Assembly (NCBI GenBank): GCA_963809815.1 | Contig: CAWELM010000024.1 | Coordinates: 186,001-250,000, forward strand | Reading direction: 5' to 3' | DNA length: 64,000 bases | Source of the DNA: CAVVJA01 sp963809815 | GTDB lineage: Bacteria > Actinomycetota > Actinomycetes > Mycobacteriales > Jatrophihabitantaceae | In this document: positions 43,777 to 51,159 of the stretch, piece by piece | How positions within the stretch are numbered: position 1 is the first letter of the stretch | Layout of the letters: every line of letters starts with the position of its first letter | Translations under genes and position numbers: made by a program | Notes under the pieces: generated by a model | The model's database searches: none | The model's input: the letters and a program-made list of their open reading frames with translations, nothing else | Told to the model about the DNA's origin: nothing

Positions 43777-44292
43777 TCAGCCGTTCGGGGTTTTGTCCGC
43801 CGAATCGGCTGTTCCGTCAAGGATTTGCGCGACCTGATCGATCGCGGCCTGCGTGCCTACCGTCACAACGAGATCACCGGGTAGCAGCACGAAATCCGGG
43901 GTCGGCGACGTCACCGCCGCACCCTGGCGGAGCACCGCCACGATGGACGCGCCAGTGCGCGTGCGAGCCTGCGTATCCCCAAGCGGACGGCGAGCATAGG
44001 GCGAGTCGGCAGGCACTGGCAGCTGCTCGACGATCAACCCCTCGGCGTGGCGCTGAAGTACGGCAAGTCGAAATGTCAATGCTGGAGCGCCCAGTACCTC
44101 GGCGACCGCGTTGGCTTCGTCCTCCGACAGCGAAACGGCCGCGGCGGCACCTTCCCCTTCCTCGTCGTAGAAGATCAGGTCCCGCAGGCCGTTTCTCCGG
44201 CTCACAACGCCGATACGGTGCCCATCACGCAGGTCGATCTCCTGGCACACACCAATCCCGGGCAACACCCGGTTGGTGATGTCGATATTCAT
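43777..44292 (-). CDS. TrkA-C-domain regulatory subunit (KhtT-like)
   Basis: The 171-residue protein has an N-terminal KhtT-like domain (LPGIGVCQEIDLRDGHRIGVVSRRNGLRDLIFYDEE) and a C-terminal RCK-C/TrkA-C domain (TGASIVAVLRQGAAVTSPTPDFVLLPGDLVVTVGTQAAIDQV). RCK-C domains bind nucleotides; in Bacillus KhtT and similar proteins c-di-AMP is a ligand, which is of interest given the c-di-AMP riboswitch in this window. Only 18 bases separate its start from the divergent YbaK gene, so both messages may be leaderless. Confidence 0.88.
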   Translation of the reverse strand: MNIDITNRVLPGIGVCQEIDLRDGHRIGVVSRRNGLRDLIFYDEEGEGAAAAVSLSEDEANAVAEVLGAPALTFRLAVLQRHAEGLIVEQLPVPADSPYARRPLGDTQARTRTGASIVAVLRQGAAVTSPTPDFVLLPGDLVVTVGTQAAIDQVAQILDGTADSADKTPNG

Positions 44293-44310
44293 CTTGTGCA
44301 GACTACGGGC

Positions 44311-44841
44311 ATGACCTCGGTAGGGACGTTGACGTGGACATCGGCGATCGAACCCCTAGTGGCATTGCCCGTCGCCGCGGCATTAGCTGATTGGCCGCCG
44401 GCCAATCAGGTTCGCGCGGCGCCGATTGATCCAGCGCTTGCGGACACCGCGGGTTTTTGCGCCCGCTACGACGTGCCCTTGGAGCAGTCCGCCAACTGTG
44501 TTGTCATCGCTGGTAGACGAGCGGGCCAGACCTCGCATGCCGCGTGCGTCATCCTTGCCACGACGCGGGCCGACGTGAACGGTGTCGTACGCCGGTTGCT
44601 CGGGGCCCGCAAGGCGTCGTTCGCTTCCATGGACGATGCCGTCGAGCTGACCGGGATGGAGTACGGAGGGATCACGCCGATCGGGCTGCCGGCGGGCTGG
44701 CCGGTGCTTATCGACCCGGCCGTACTTGACCCGGAGTCGGTGGTCATCGGAAGCGGACTGCGTCGCTCGAAGCTCCTGCTGCCGCCGAAGCTGCTCACCG
44801 AGTTGCCTCGCGCCGACGTCGTCGAGGACCTCGCCTCGTAA
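44311..44841 (+). CDS. YbaK/EbsC-family aminoacyl-tRNA deacylase-like protein
   Basis: The 176-residue protein has the YbaK fold: SANCVVIAGRRAGQTSHAACVILATTRADVNGVVRRLL, ASFASMDDAVELTGMEYGGITPIGLPAGWPVLIDPAVL and VVIGSGLRRSKLLLPP. Relatives deacylate mischarged tRNAs, for example Ser-tRNA(Ala) or Cys-tRNA(Pro). A second, different YbaK protein is encoded at 55230. The start is the ATG of MTSVGTLTW. It is divergent from the KhtT-like gene. Confidence 0.85.
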   Translation: MTSVGTLTWTSAIEPLVALPVAAALADWPPANQVRAAPIDPALADTAGFCARYDVPLEQSANCVVIAGRRAGQTSHAACVILATTRADVNGVVRRLLGARKASFASMDDAVELTGMEYGGITPIGLPAGWPVLIDPAVLDPESVVIGSGLRRSKLLLPPKLLTELPRADVVEDLAS

Positions 44842-44856
44842 TCCGGCCGAGAGCGC

Positions 44857-45327
44857 TCAGCGGACAGAAGGGGTTCGTCGCAATAGTGACGGAAGGTACT
44901 GGGCTCCGGCACCAGCAGCAGCGGCGACGTCGTCCGGGTTGGACATTGCGCAACGCTTGAGTGACAGGCACCCGCAACCGATGCACGAATCGAGTCCGTC
45001 CCGGAGCGCCTGCAGGGCGTTGATCTGCCGATCGAGGCGGCCGCGCCAGCCGTGCGACAACCGGGCCCAGTCGGCGCGTGTCGGCGTCCGGCCCGCCGGG
45101 AGCGAGTCGAGTGCGGCCCGAACTTCCTCGAGCGTGAGTCCGACATTGCGGGCGGCCCGGATGAAGGCGAGTCGGCGCAGCACCCCGCGCTCGTAGCGGC
45201 GCTGGTTGCCGGTCGTCCGCGTCGCCTTGATCAGACCTTCCCGTTCGTAGAAGCGCAGGGCGGAGGCAGCATAGCCGCTGCGCTGTGCCACTTCGCCCAC
45301 TGTCAGATGATCCGTTGTTCGAAGCAA
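44857..45327 (-). CDS. soxR: Redox-sensing MerR-family regulator SoxR
   Basis: The 156-residue protein has the MerR DNA-binding domain (LTVGEVAQRSGYAASALRFYEREGLI). The [2Fe-2S] cluster motif CIGCGCLSLKRC (C-x2-C-x-C-x5-C) near residue 120 defines SoxR. It senses redox-active compounds. The start at 45327 is a TTG giving MLRTTDHLTVG; it may be preceded by leaderless or weak signals. It diverges from the SDR gene, and a SoxR box lies between them. Confidence 0.92.
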   Translation of the reverse strand: MLRTTDHLTVGEVAQRSGYAASALRFYEREGLIKATRTTGNQRRYERGVLRRLAFIRAARNVGLTLEEVRAALDSLPAGRTPTRADWARLSHGWRGRLDRQINALQALRDGLDSCIGCGCLSLKRCAMSNPDDVAAAAGAGAQYLPSLLRRTPSVR

Positions 45328-45338
45328 GTCTCTGTTCC

Positions 45339-45369
45339 TTGACTTGAAGTCAGCTTTAGGTATCAGGAT
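45339..45369 (+). promoter_or_regulatory. SoxR box in a 19-bp-spaced promoter
   Basis: CTTGAAGTCAGCTTTAGG (45343-45360) matches, as its reverse complement, 14 of 17 defined positions of the E. coli SoxR box CCTCAAGTTNACTTGAGG. It lies between TTGACT (45339-45344) and CAGGAT (45364-45369). Their 19-base spacing is the over-long spacing that MerR/SoxR activators use. The promoter reads toward the SDR gene. Confidence 0.75.
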
Positions 45370-45404
45370 GGCACAAAGGAAGCGTCACCAGCAAGGAGGC
45401 TCAG

Positions 45405-46094
45405 ATGCCAGTCGCGCTCATTACCGGGGCATCCCGTGGGTTAGGGCGGGCAATCGCCCGTTCGTTGCGCGACCGAGGGTGGTCGATGGTCATCGACGCG
45501 CGAGGCGCTGACGCCCTCGTCGCGGTAGCTGCCGAAATCCCAACCGCGCGAGCAATCGTCGGCGACGTGACCGATTCGTGGCACCGCGCGGCGCTCGCTG
45601 ACGCGGTGGAGTCATTCGGTGGGCTTCACCTGCTGGTGAACAACGCCAGCCATCTCGGGCCGAGCCCGCAGCCGCAGCTCGCCGACTATCCGCTCGCCGA
45701 GCTGGCAGATGTCTACAGGGTGAATGTCACCGCGCCGCTCGCGTTGATCCAGCAGGTTCTCCCCGCGTTGCTCGCTAGTGGCGGCACGATTGTCAACGTC
45801 AGTTCCGACGCGGCCGTCGAGGCGTACGCCGGGTGGGGTGGGTACGGATCGTCCAAAGCCGCGCTCGATCAGCTGACAGCAATTCTTGGGGCCGAACAAC
45901 CCACGTTGCGCGTGTACTCCTTCGACCCCGGCGACATGCGGACAGAGATGCATCAACGGGCCTTCCCCGGCGAGGACATCTCTGATCGCCCGGAGCCGGA
46001 ATTGGTCGTCCCATCGTTTCTGCGGTTGCTCGAAGAGCGGCCGGAGAGTGGCCGGTATCGCGCGAGCGATCTTGCCGTTCCGGCCCTCCGGTGA
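45405..46094 (+). CDS. Short-chain dehydrogenase/reductase, SoxR-controlled
   Basis: The 229-residue SDR has TGASRGLGRAIA (coenzyme motif), LLVNNASHLG (NNAG-type), a catalytic Ser in IVNVSSDAAVEAYAGWGGYGSSKAA, and the YxxxK pair in YGSSK. Asp after beta-2 (VIDARGAD) suggests NAD(H). The substrate is unknown; the SoxR promoter suggests a redox-cycling natural product. The start is ATG of MPVALITG, with AAGGAGG upstream. Its stop overlaps the QueA-like gene's GTG. Confidence 0.9.
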   Translation: MPVALITGASRGLGRAIARSLRDRGWSMVIDARGADALVAVAAEIPTARAIVGDVTDSWHRAALADAVESFGGLHLLVNNASHLGPSPQPQLADYPLAELADVYRVNVTAPLALIQQVLPALLASGGTIVNVSSDAAVEAYAGWGGYGSSKAALDQLTAILGAEQPTLRVYSFDPGDMRTEMHQRAFPGEDISDRPEPELVVPSFLRLLEERPESGRYRASDLAVPALR

Positions 46095-47167
46095 GCCGGG
46101 TGATGGGTGAGGCAATGCCGATGGCGAGCACGCCCTTTGTCCTTCCGGACGAACTGCAGGCGCGTGAGCCACCGGAAGCCCGCGGCCTGCGCCGAGACGG
46201 AGTCCGGCTGCTCGTCGGGGCGTCGGCCGGGCTGAGACATTTGCACTTCGTGGATCTGCCGAGCGTGCTGGTGCCCGGCGATCTCGTCGTTGTGAACACC
46301 TCTGCCACCCTGCCGGCTGCGCTCCCCGGAACGCGCGGGCAGGCTGGACCCGTCGCCGTGCATTTCTCCTCGCCGGTCGCTCCGTGCGTATGGCTCGTCG
46401 AGCTCCGTCCACCGGTCGACGCCACGGGTCCGGTTACCGACGCGCACGCCGGGGACCAGGTTGACCTGCCTGACGGCGTGGGGCTGACCCTCTTGGCCCC
46501 GCAGACCCGCACCCGAGACGGGCACGTCCGGCTCTGGCGGGCATCGGTTGCAGTCGAGGGAGACGTCGCGCAGTACCTCCAGCGCGTCGGACAACCCATC
46601 AGCTATGGCTATGTGTCCAGGAGCTGGCCGCTTCGCTACTACCAAACCGTCTTCGCCCGGGAGCCGGGCAGCGCCGAGATGCCGAGTGCCGGCCGACCCT
46701 TCACGACCGACCTGGTTACCGCTCTGGTGGCCGGCGGAGTGGTCATCGCGCCCGTCTCGCTGCACACCGGCGTCTCGTCCCTCGAGGCGGGAGAACCGCC
46801 GGTCGCCGAGCGCTATGTAGTGCCGCCGGCAACGGCGCGACTCGTCAACTTGACCAAACGCAGTGGCGGCCGGGTCATCGCGGTCGGCACCACTGTGACG
46901 CGGGCCTTGGAGACCGTCGCCGAGGATCGAGGACAGGTCAACGCCGGCGCCGGATGGACCGATTTGGTGCTCGATCCCGGCCGGCCGGCCCGGGTGGTCG
47001 ACGGGCTGGTGACTGGGTGGCACGCACCGGGTGCGTCACATCTTCTGCTGCTCGAGGCGGTTGCCGGTGCAGAGCTGGTTGCCGCGGCCTATCGCGAGGC
47101 CTTGCGCATGGGCTATCTCTGGCACGAATTCGGTGACAGCGCGTTGCTGCTCGCCGGCCGGGGATAG
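46091..47167 (+). CDS. QueA-like S-adenosylmethionine:ribosyltransferase-isomerase paralogue
   Basis: The 358-residue protein has QueA-family features: DLVVVNTSATLPAALPG, ISYGYVSRSWPLRYYQTVFA (compare YQTVYA in QueA), AGRPFTTDLVTALVAGG and GGRVIAVGTTVTRALET. Classic QueA adds a ribosyl unit from SAM to preQ1-modified tRNA. Most actinobacteria lack the queuosine pathway, and no tgt or preQ1 gene is near, so this paralogue probably acts on another substrate. The GTG start overlaps the SDR stop, linking it to the SoxR-controlled SDR. Confidence 0.85.
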   Translation: MSRVMGEAMPMASTPFVLPDELQAREPPEARGLRRDGVRLLVGASAGLRHLHFVDLPSVLVPGDLVVVNTSATLPAALPGTRGQAGPVAVHFSSPVAPCVWLVELRPPVDATGPVTDAHAGDQVDLPDGVGLTLLAPQTRTRDGHVRLWRASVAVEGDVAQYLQRVGQPISYGYVSRSWPLRYYQTVFAREPGSAEMPSAGRPFTTDLVTALVAGGVVIAPVSLHTGVSSLEAGEPPVAERYVVPPATARLVNLTKRSGGRVIAVGTTVTRALETVAEDRGQVNAGAGWTDLVLDPGRPARVVDGLVTGWHAPGASHLLLLEAVAGAELVAAAYREALRMGYLWHEFGDSALLLAGRG

Positions 47168-47226
47168 GGCGCGCCGAAAGTCAGCTGGTCCCGGACCTTG
47201 CGCCGTCGCGGGGGGACCATCGGGCC

Positions 47227-47823
47227 ATGCGATGGCGGCGACGGACTTGTCTGCTGGCCGTGTTCGCGCTGCTCACCGCCTGCAGTGGGGGTGGTGCGGT
47301 TGCTCGGGAGAGCTCGGCCGGGCACTCCGCTGCAGCCACATCGCCCCGGCCGACCAACCCGGCGACGGGTGGCTTCAACCTGCGGCCGGGGGACAAGCCG
47401 CCAGTGTTGACGGCGGGAGCAAAGACCCACACGGCCGCTGGAGCAAAGGCGTTCGCGACGTATTTCGCCCAGGCCGTGGATTGGGGACTAGCCACTACCG
47501 ATCCGTATCTGATCTCCGCGATAAGCGCACCGAGCTGCCGCGCTTGCGCTGGTTACATCCAGAGCCTGACGGCCATGCGTACTCGGGGCGACTCGGTCCA
47601 CGGCGCCCGGATTCAGGTCGCGTCGGGCACCGTCATGCGGGGAACTCTGCCCGTGAAGGCCGACTACGGCGTCGAGCTCGTGATCCGTGAGGACGCTCCA
47701 GTCGGCGCGTCAGCAGGAAGCGCGGCGCCATCGAGCGATACCAGAGCGAACCAGGACTACGCGCGGGTCTATCTCGACTGGACGGCTGGCGGGTGGCAGG
47801 TCGTCGAGGAGACCGAGCGCTAA
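47227..47823 (+). CDS. DUF6318-family lipoprotein
   Basis: The 198-residue protein begins MRWRRRTCLLAVFALLTACSGGG, a short signal peptide ending in a clear lipobox (LTAC, Cys 19). A Ser/Pro/Thr-rich linker leads to FATYFAQAVDWGLATTDPYLISAISAPSCRACAGYIQSL, the DUF6318 signature with a conserved Cys-x2-Cys. The function is unknown; it is a membrane-anchored extracytoplasmic protein. A copy of the hairpin repeat begins at its stop codon. Confidence 0.85.
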   Translation: MRWRRRTCLLAVFALLTACSGGGAVARESSAGHSAAATSPRPTNPATGGFNLRPGDKPPVLTAGAKTHTAAGAKAFATYFAQAVDWGLATTDPYLISAISAPSCRACAGYIQSLTAMRTRGDSVHGARIQVASGTVMRGTLPVKADYGVELVIREDAPVGASAGSAAPSSDTRANQDYARVYLDWTAGGWQVVEETER

Positions 47824-47879
47824 CTCCACCCCACGAAAATGCTGCGGGTTTCGCGGGACCCCGGACTCCACCCCACGAA
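47823..47879 (+). repeat. Dispersed hairpin repeat, copy C (one and a half units)
   Basis: ACTCCACCCCACGAA occurs twice (47823-47837 and 47865-47879). The first continues into the loop GCTGCG and TTTCGCGGGACCCCGG; the second breaks off after CGAAGCCG. It lies between the DUF6318 stop and the convergent hisN end. Confidence 0.75.
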
Positions 47880-47935
47880 GCCGCTCGAGCATCCAGATTG
47901 CTATGTCGGTCGCACAATGCTGCGCTGCGCAGCCG

Positions 47936-48733
47936 TCAGCTCGGCCCTGTTCTTCGGCCGACGACGGCCAGGGCCGCGCTGTGGAGCACGCCATTGCTCG
48001 CGATCGCGTTGCCCTCGTGCACGCCGTCGCGACCGTTGAGGCCAGTGAACCGGCCGCCGGCTTCGACAACTATCGGGGCTAGCGCGGCCATGTCCCACAA
48101 TGACAGCTCCGGCTCGGCCGCCAGGTCGACTGCTCCCTCCGCCACCAGCATGTAGGACCAGAAGTCGCCGAACGCCCGGCTGCGCCACACCTCGTCGATC
48201 AATGTCAGGATCGCTGTGCGCCCTGTGGGTTCACCCCATCCGCCCAGCGACGAGTAGGACAGGCTCGCATCGGTGATAGTCCGTACGCCGGACACCTGAA
48301 GGCGGCGTACGTCGCCATCGGTCGTGCTGCCCCACGCGCCGTCACCCCGCGCCGCCCACCACCGACGCCCGAGTGCCGGCGCTGACACCATGCCGACGAC
48401 CGGATCGCCATCGTCGAGCAGCGCGATGAGCGTCGCCCACACCGGTACGCCGCGGACGTAGTTCTTGGTCCCGTCTATGGGATCGATCACCCATTGGCGC
48501 GGCGAATCGCCGCTCAGCCCGAATTCCTCACCGCAGACGGCGTCGCCCGGTCGCGTGGCCGCCAGTTCGCCTCGGAGCGCCTGCTCCACTGCCCGGTCGG
48601 CGTCACTGACCGGCGTGAGGTCGGGCTTGGTGTCAACCTGCAGGTCGCGCGCGCGAAATCGGGAGAGTGAGATGCGGTCGGCGATATCGGCCAGGGAGCG
48701 GGCAAGATCCAGGTCGGTCAGGTAGGCGCCCAC
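47936..48733 (-). CDS. hisN: Histidinol-phosphatase HisN (inositol monophosphatase family)
   Basis: The 265-residue protein carries the IMPase metal sites: CGEEFGLSG, WVIDPIDGTKNYVRGVPVW and LSLWDMAALAPIVVEAGGRF. The GTKNYVRGVPVWATLIAL context is that of actinobacterial HisN, which dephosphorylates histidinol phosphate in histidine synthesis. A general inositol monophosphatase is the alternative. The GTG at 48733 is preferred over an ATG 27 codons upstream because family similarity starts at TDLDLARSLADIAD. It diverges from the ArsR-like gene, 43 bases apart. Confidence 0.85.
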   Translation of the reverse strand: MGAYLTDLDLARSLADIADRISLSRFRARDLQVDTKPDLTPVSDADRAVEQALRGELAATRPGDAVCGEEFGLSGDSPRQWVIDPIDGTKNYVRGVPVWATLIALLDDGDPVVGMVSAPALGRRWWAARGDGAWGSTTDGDVRRLQVSGVRTITDASLSYSSLGGWGEPTGRTAILTLIDEVWRSRAFGDFWSYMLVAEGAVDLAAEPELSLWDMAALAPIVVEAGGRFTGLNGRDGVHEGNAIASNGVLHSAALAVVGRRTGPS

Positions 48734-48776
48734 GACGGAACGGTAGCGCCACCTCCTCGCTGCTAACGTCCGGAGG

Positions 48777-49343
48777 GTGAGCGGACCCGGCCCGGACGTG
48801 CTCACGACGCGCATGATTGTCGGTCAGCTCGCGTCTCCGAGTCGGCTGCGGGTCGTCGCCGCACTCGCGCTCGGAGCGCGCAGGCCGTCCGAGATCGCTG
48901 ATCGAGCCCAGCTCTCTGAGGAGGAGGCGAATGCGGCGCTGACCCGGCTGCTGAAAGGTGGCCTCGTCACCGTCGCCGAAGGCCAGTTCATCCTGCGTGA
49001 GCAGGCGTTCGCCGACGCGGTTCGCGCGGAGACGCCGCCCCGGCCGGCCCCGTCGTTCGGCCTGGTCGATGCGGCGACGAGCCGGGTCCTAGGCGCGTAC
49101 CTGCGCGACGGCCGGCTGAGCGCGATTCCGGCGGCCGCACGCAAGCGACGAATGGTGCTGGAGTACCTGGCCTCCGCCTTCGAGCCCGGTCGTCGCTACG
49201 ACGAATCGTCCGTGAACGCGATACTTCGAAGTTGGCATGAGGACGTGGCCGCGCTACGTCGCTATCTGGTCGAGGAAGGGCTCCTCAGCCGTGAGAAGGG
49301 GGAGTACTGGCGCAGCGGCGGCTGGGTCGACGTAATCGAGTGA
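48777..49343 (+). CDS. ArsR-like winged-helix protein with DUF2087 domain
   Basis: The 188-residue protein has an N-terminal winged helix (QLASPSRLRVVAALALGARRPSEIADRAQLSEEEANAALTRLL). The C-terminal DUF2087 domain reads YLRDGRLSAIPAAARKRRMVLEYLASAFEPGRRYDESSVNAILR ... SREKGEYWRSGG. This combination is usual for actinobacterial regulators of unknown ligand. The GTG start follows CGGAGG closely. Its stop overlaps the start of the aminotransferase gene (GTGA). Confidence 0.88.
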   Translation: MSGPGPDVLTTRMIVGQLASPSRLRVVAALALGARRPSEIADRAQLSEEEANAALTRLLKGGLVTVAEGQFILREQAFADAVRAETPPRPAPSFGLVDAATSRVLGAYLRDGRLSAIPAAARKRRMVLEYLASAFEPGRRYDESSVNAILRSWHEDVAALRRYLVEEGLLSREKGEYWRSGGWVDVIE

Positions 49344-50557
49344 TCATCGGACCGAGGGGTAACGGGAGCGTGGCAGCGACTGAATTCGTGGGGTGCAAGA
49401 GTGCGATGAGCGTGGTAGGGGTGTCGGCCCGGGGTCAAGTGCCGCCGTTCTACGTCATGCGGATCTTGGAGGCCGTGGCGCACCGCCGCGCTTGCGGTCT
49501 CCCGGTGTACGACCTCACCGCGGGCCAGCCGTCGACGTCGGCGCCCGCGCAGGTACGAGCCGAGGCGCACCACGTGCTGGACGCGGACCGCATTGGCTAT
49601 ACCGGCGCGCTGGGGCTGCCCGTCCTGCGCGATGCGATCGCGGCGCATTATCGGCGTACCTACGGCATCGGCGTGCAGCCTGGCGACGTGGCGGTGAGTA
49701 CCGGCTCATCCGGTGCGTTCCTGCTCGCGTTCCTCGCAGCGTTCGAACCCGGCGACGTTGTCGTCGTCGCGCAGCCCGGATACCCGGCGTACCGGAACAT
49801 GCTCACCGCGCTTGGCTGCACGGTGGTGGCCATGCCCTGCGGGCCGGAAACGCGCTTCCAACCGACGATCCGCATGCTCGATGCGCTGGATGCGGTGCCG
49901 GCTGGCCTCGTTCTCGCGAGTCCGGCCAATCCGACCGGGTCGATGGTGCCGCCGAACGAACTCGCTGCCATTTCGCGTTGGTGTGACAATCACGGCACGC
50001 GACTGGTCAGCGACGAGATCTACCACGGAATCTGCTACACGCAGTCACCCGGCTGCGCCTGGGCGACGAGCCGGCGCAGCATCGTCGTGAACTCCTTCTC
50101 CAAGTACTACTCGATGACCGGTTGGCGGCTGGGGTGGCTGCTCATGCCGCCCGAACTGGCCGACTCCGTGGACCGGCTGGCTGGAAACTTCGCGCTCTGT
50201 CCGCCCACCCTCGCGCAGCACGCGGCGGTCCGGGCGTTCGAGGCATATCGCGAGTTGGACGACAACGTCCGGCGCTACCGCGAGAACCGGGACTTGCTTC
50301 TCGCCCGGCTTCCCGGTGTCGGAATAGACAAGATCGCCCCCGCCGACGGTGCGTTCTACCTCTACGCGGATGTGTCGCGGTATACGGAGGATTCGCAATC
50401 GTGGGTGGCGAAGCTGCTGACCGACGTCGGGGTCGCGGTAGTCCCGGGCATCGACTTCGACCCGGTCAACGGCGGCCGGTTCATCCGGATGTCTTATGCC
50501 GGAGACACCGCCGAGATCGCGCAGGCAGTGGACATCCTTGGCGATTGGTTGAGCTGA
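49340..50557 (+). CDS. Pyridoxal-phosphate aminotransferase (class I/II)
   Basis: The protein (405 residues from the GTG at 49340; 383 from an ATG at 49406) is a fold-type I aminotransferase. PVYDLTAGQPSTSAP, STGSSGAFLLAF, LVLASPANPTGSMVP and the PLP-binding Lys in NSFSKYYSMTGWRLGW are its signatures. It likely acts on aspartate, alanine or an aromatic amino acid; the substrate is not resolved. The first ~22 residues before MSVVGVSARGQVPPF lack family similarity, so the ATG at 49406 may be the real start. Confidence 0.87.
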   Translation: MIIGPRGNGSVAATEFVGCKSAMSVVGVSARGQVPPFYVMRILEAVAHRRACGLPVYDLTAGQPSTSAPAQVRAEAHHVLDADRIGYTGALGLPVLRDAIAAHYRRTYGIGVQPGDVAVSTGSSGAFLLAFLAAFEPGDVVVVAQPGYPAYRNMLTALGCTVVAMPCGPETRFQPTIRMLDALDAVPAGLVLASPANPTGSMVPPNELAAISRWCDNHGTRLVSDEIYHGICYTQSPGCAWATSRRSIVVNSFSKYYSMTGWRLGWLLMPPELADSVDRLAGNFALCPPTLAQHAAVRAFEAYRELDDNVRRYRENRDLLLARLPGVGIDKIAPADGAFYLYADVSRYTEDSQSWVAKLLTDVGVAVVPGIDFDPVNGGRFIRMSYAGDTAEIAQAVDILGDWLS

Positions 50558-50726
50558 CCCGCCGGCGCGGCCGCTCGCACGTCGCGGGACGGTGAGCAAT
50601 GTCCGGCGCCGATCAACCCGTCCGGCTCGTTTCGACGTCCTCGGCCTCGCGATCGGAGATATCCTCGGCGCGGGCTAAGGCGCGTGACCACTCGCGCCAT
50701 CGGTACGCGTCGGCAGGAGGCTCAGG

Positions 50727-51086
50727 GTGACAGAGGACGGCATTCCGATCGCGTACTCGGCGCTTGAGAAGGGCGTACCCGTGGTGTCGGCATCCGGGCG
50801 CGAGTTCGGCAAGGTAGAGCACGTTCTCGAGATCCCTGCGGAGGATCTGTTCGACGGGATCGTCGTGACTACTCACGCTGGGCTGAAATTTGTCGACCGT
50901 GATCAGATCGAAACGATCACCACAGCTCGCGTTCACTGTGTGCTCACTGACGAGCAGGCCGCAGCGCTGAAACCGCCGGCGGGCGGAGCCGTGTTCACCA
51001 CCGACGCGTCGGAGGATTCCGGCTCTTCGCTACATGATCGCTTCGGCCGCCTGTTCGGCCGTGCGCATTGGAAGCGGGAGGCATAG
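50727..51086 (+). CDS. PRC-barrel domain protein
   Basis: The 119-residue protein has a PRC-barrel-like fold: IAYSALEKGVPVVSASGREFGKVEHVLEIPAEDLFDGIVV ... GLKFVDRDQIETITTARVHCVLT. The C-terminus is a short charged tail ending in LFGRAHWKREA. PRC-barrel proteins mediate protein or RNA contacts; the role here is unknown. A ribosome site (AGGAGG) precedes the GTG. Confidence 0.8.
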   Translation: MTEDGIPIAYSALEKGVPVVSASGREFGKVEHVLEIPAEDLFDGIVVTTHAGLKFVDRDQIETITTARVHCVLTDEQAAALKPPAGGAVFTTDASEDSGSSLHDRFGRLFGRAHWKREA

Positions 51087-51159
51087 CCGCCGATCTCGCT
51101 CGGCTCGGCCGGGCATGTGGTCACGGCGAGGACCCGCCTGACCGCCTGATTATCGTTCG

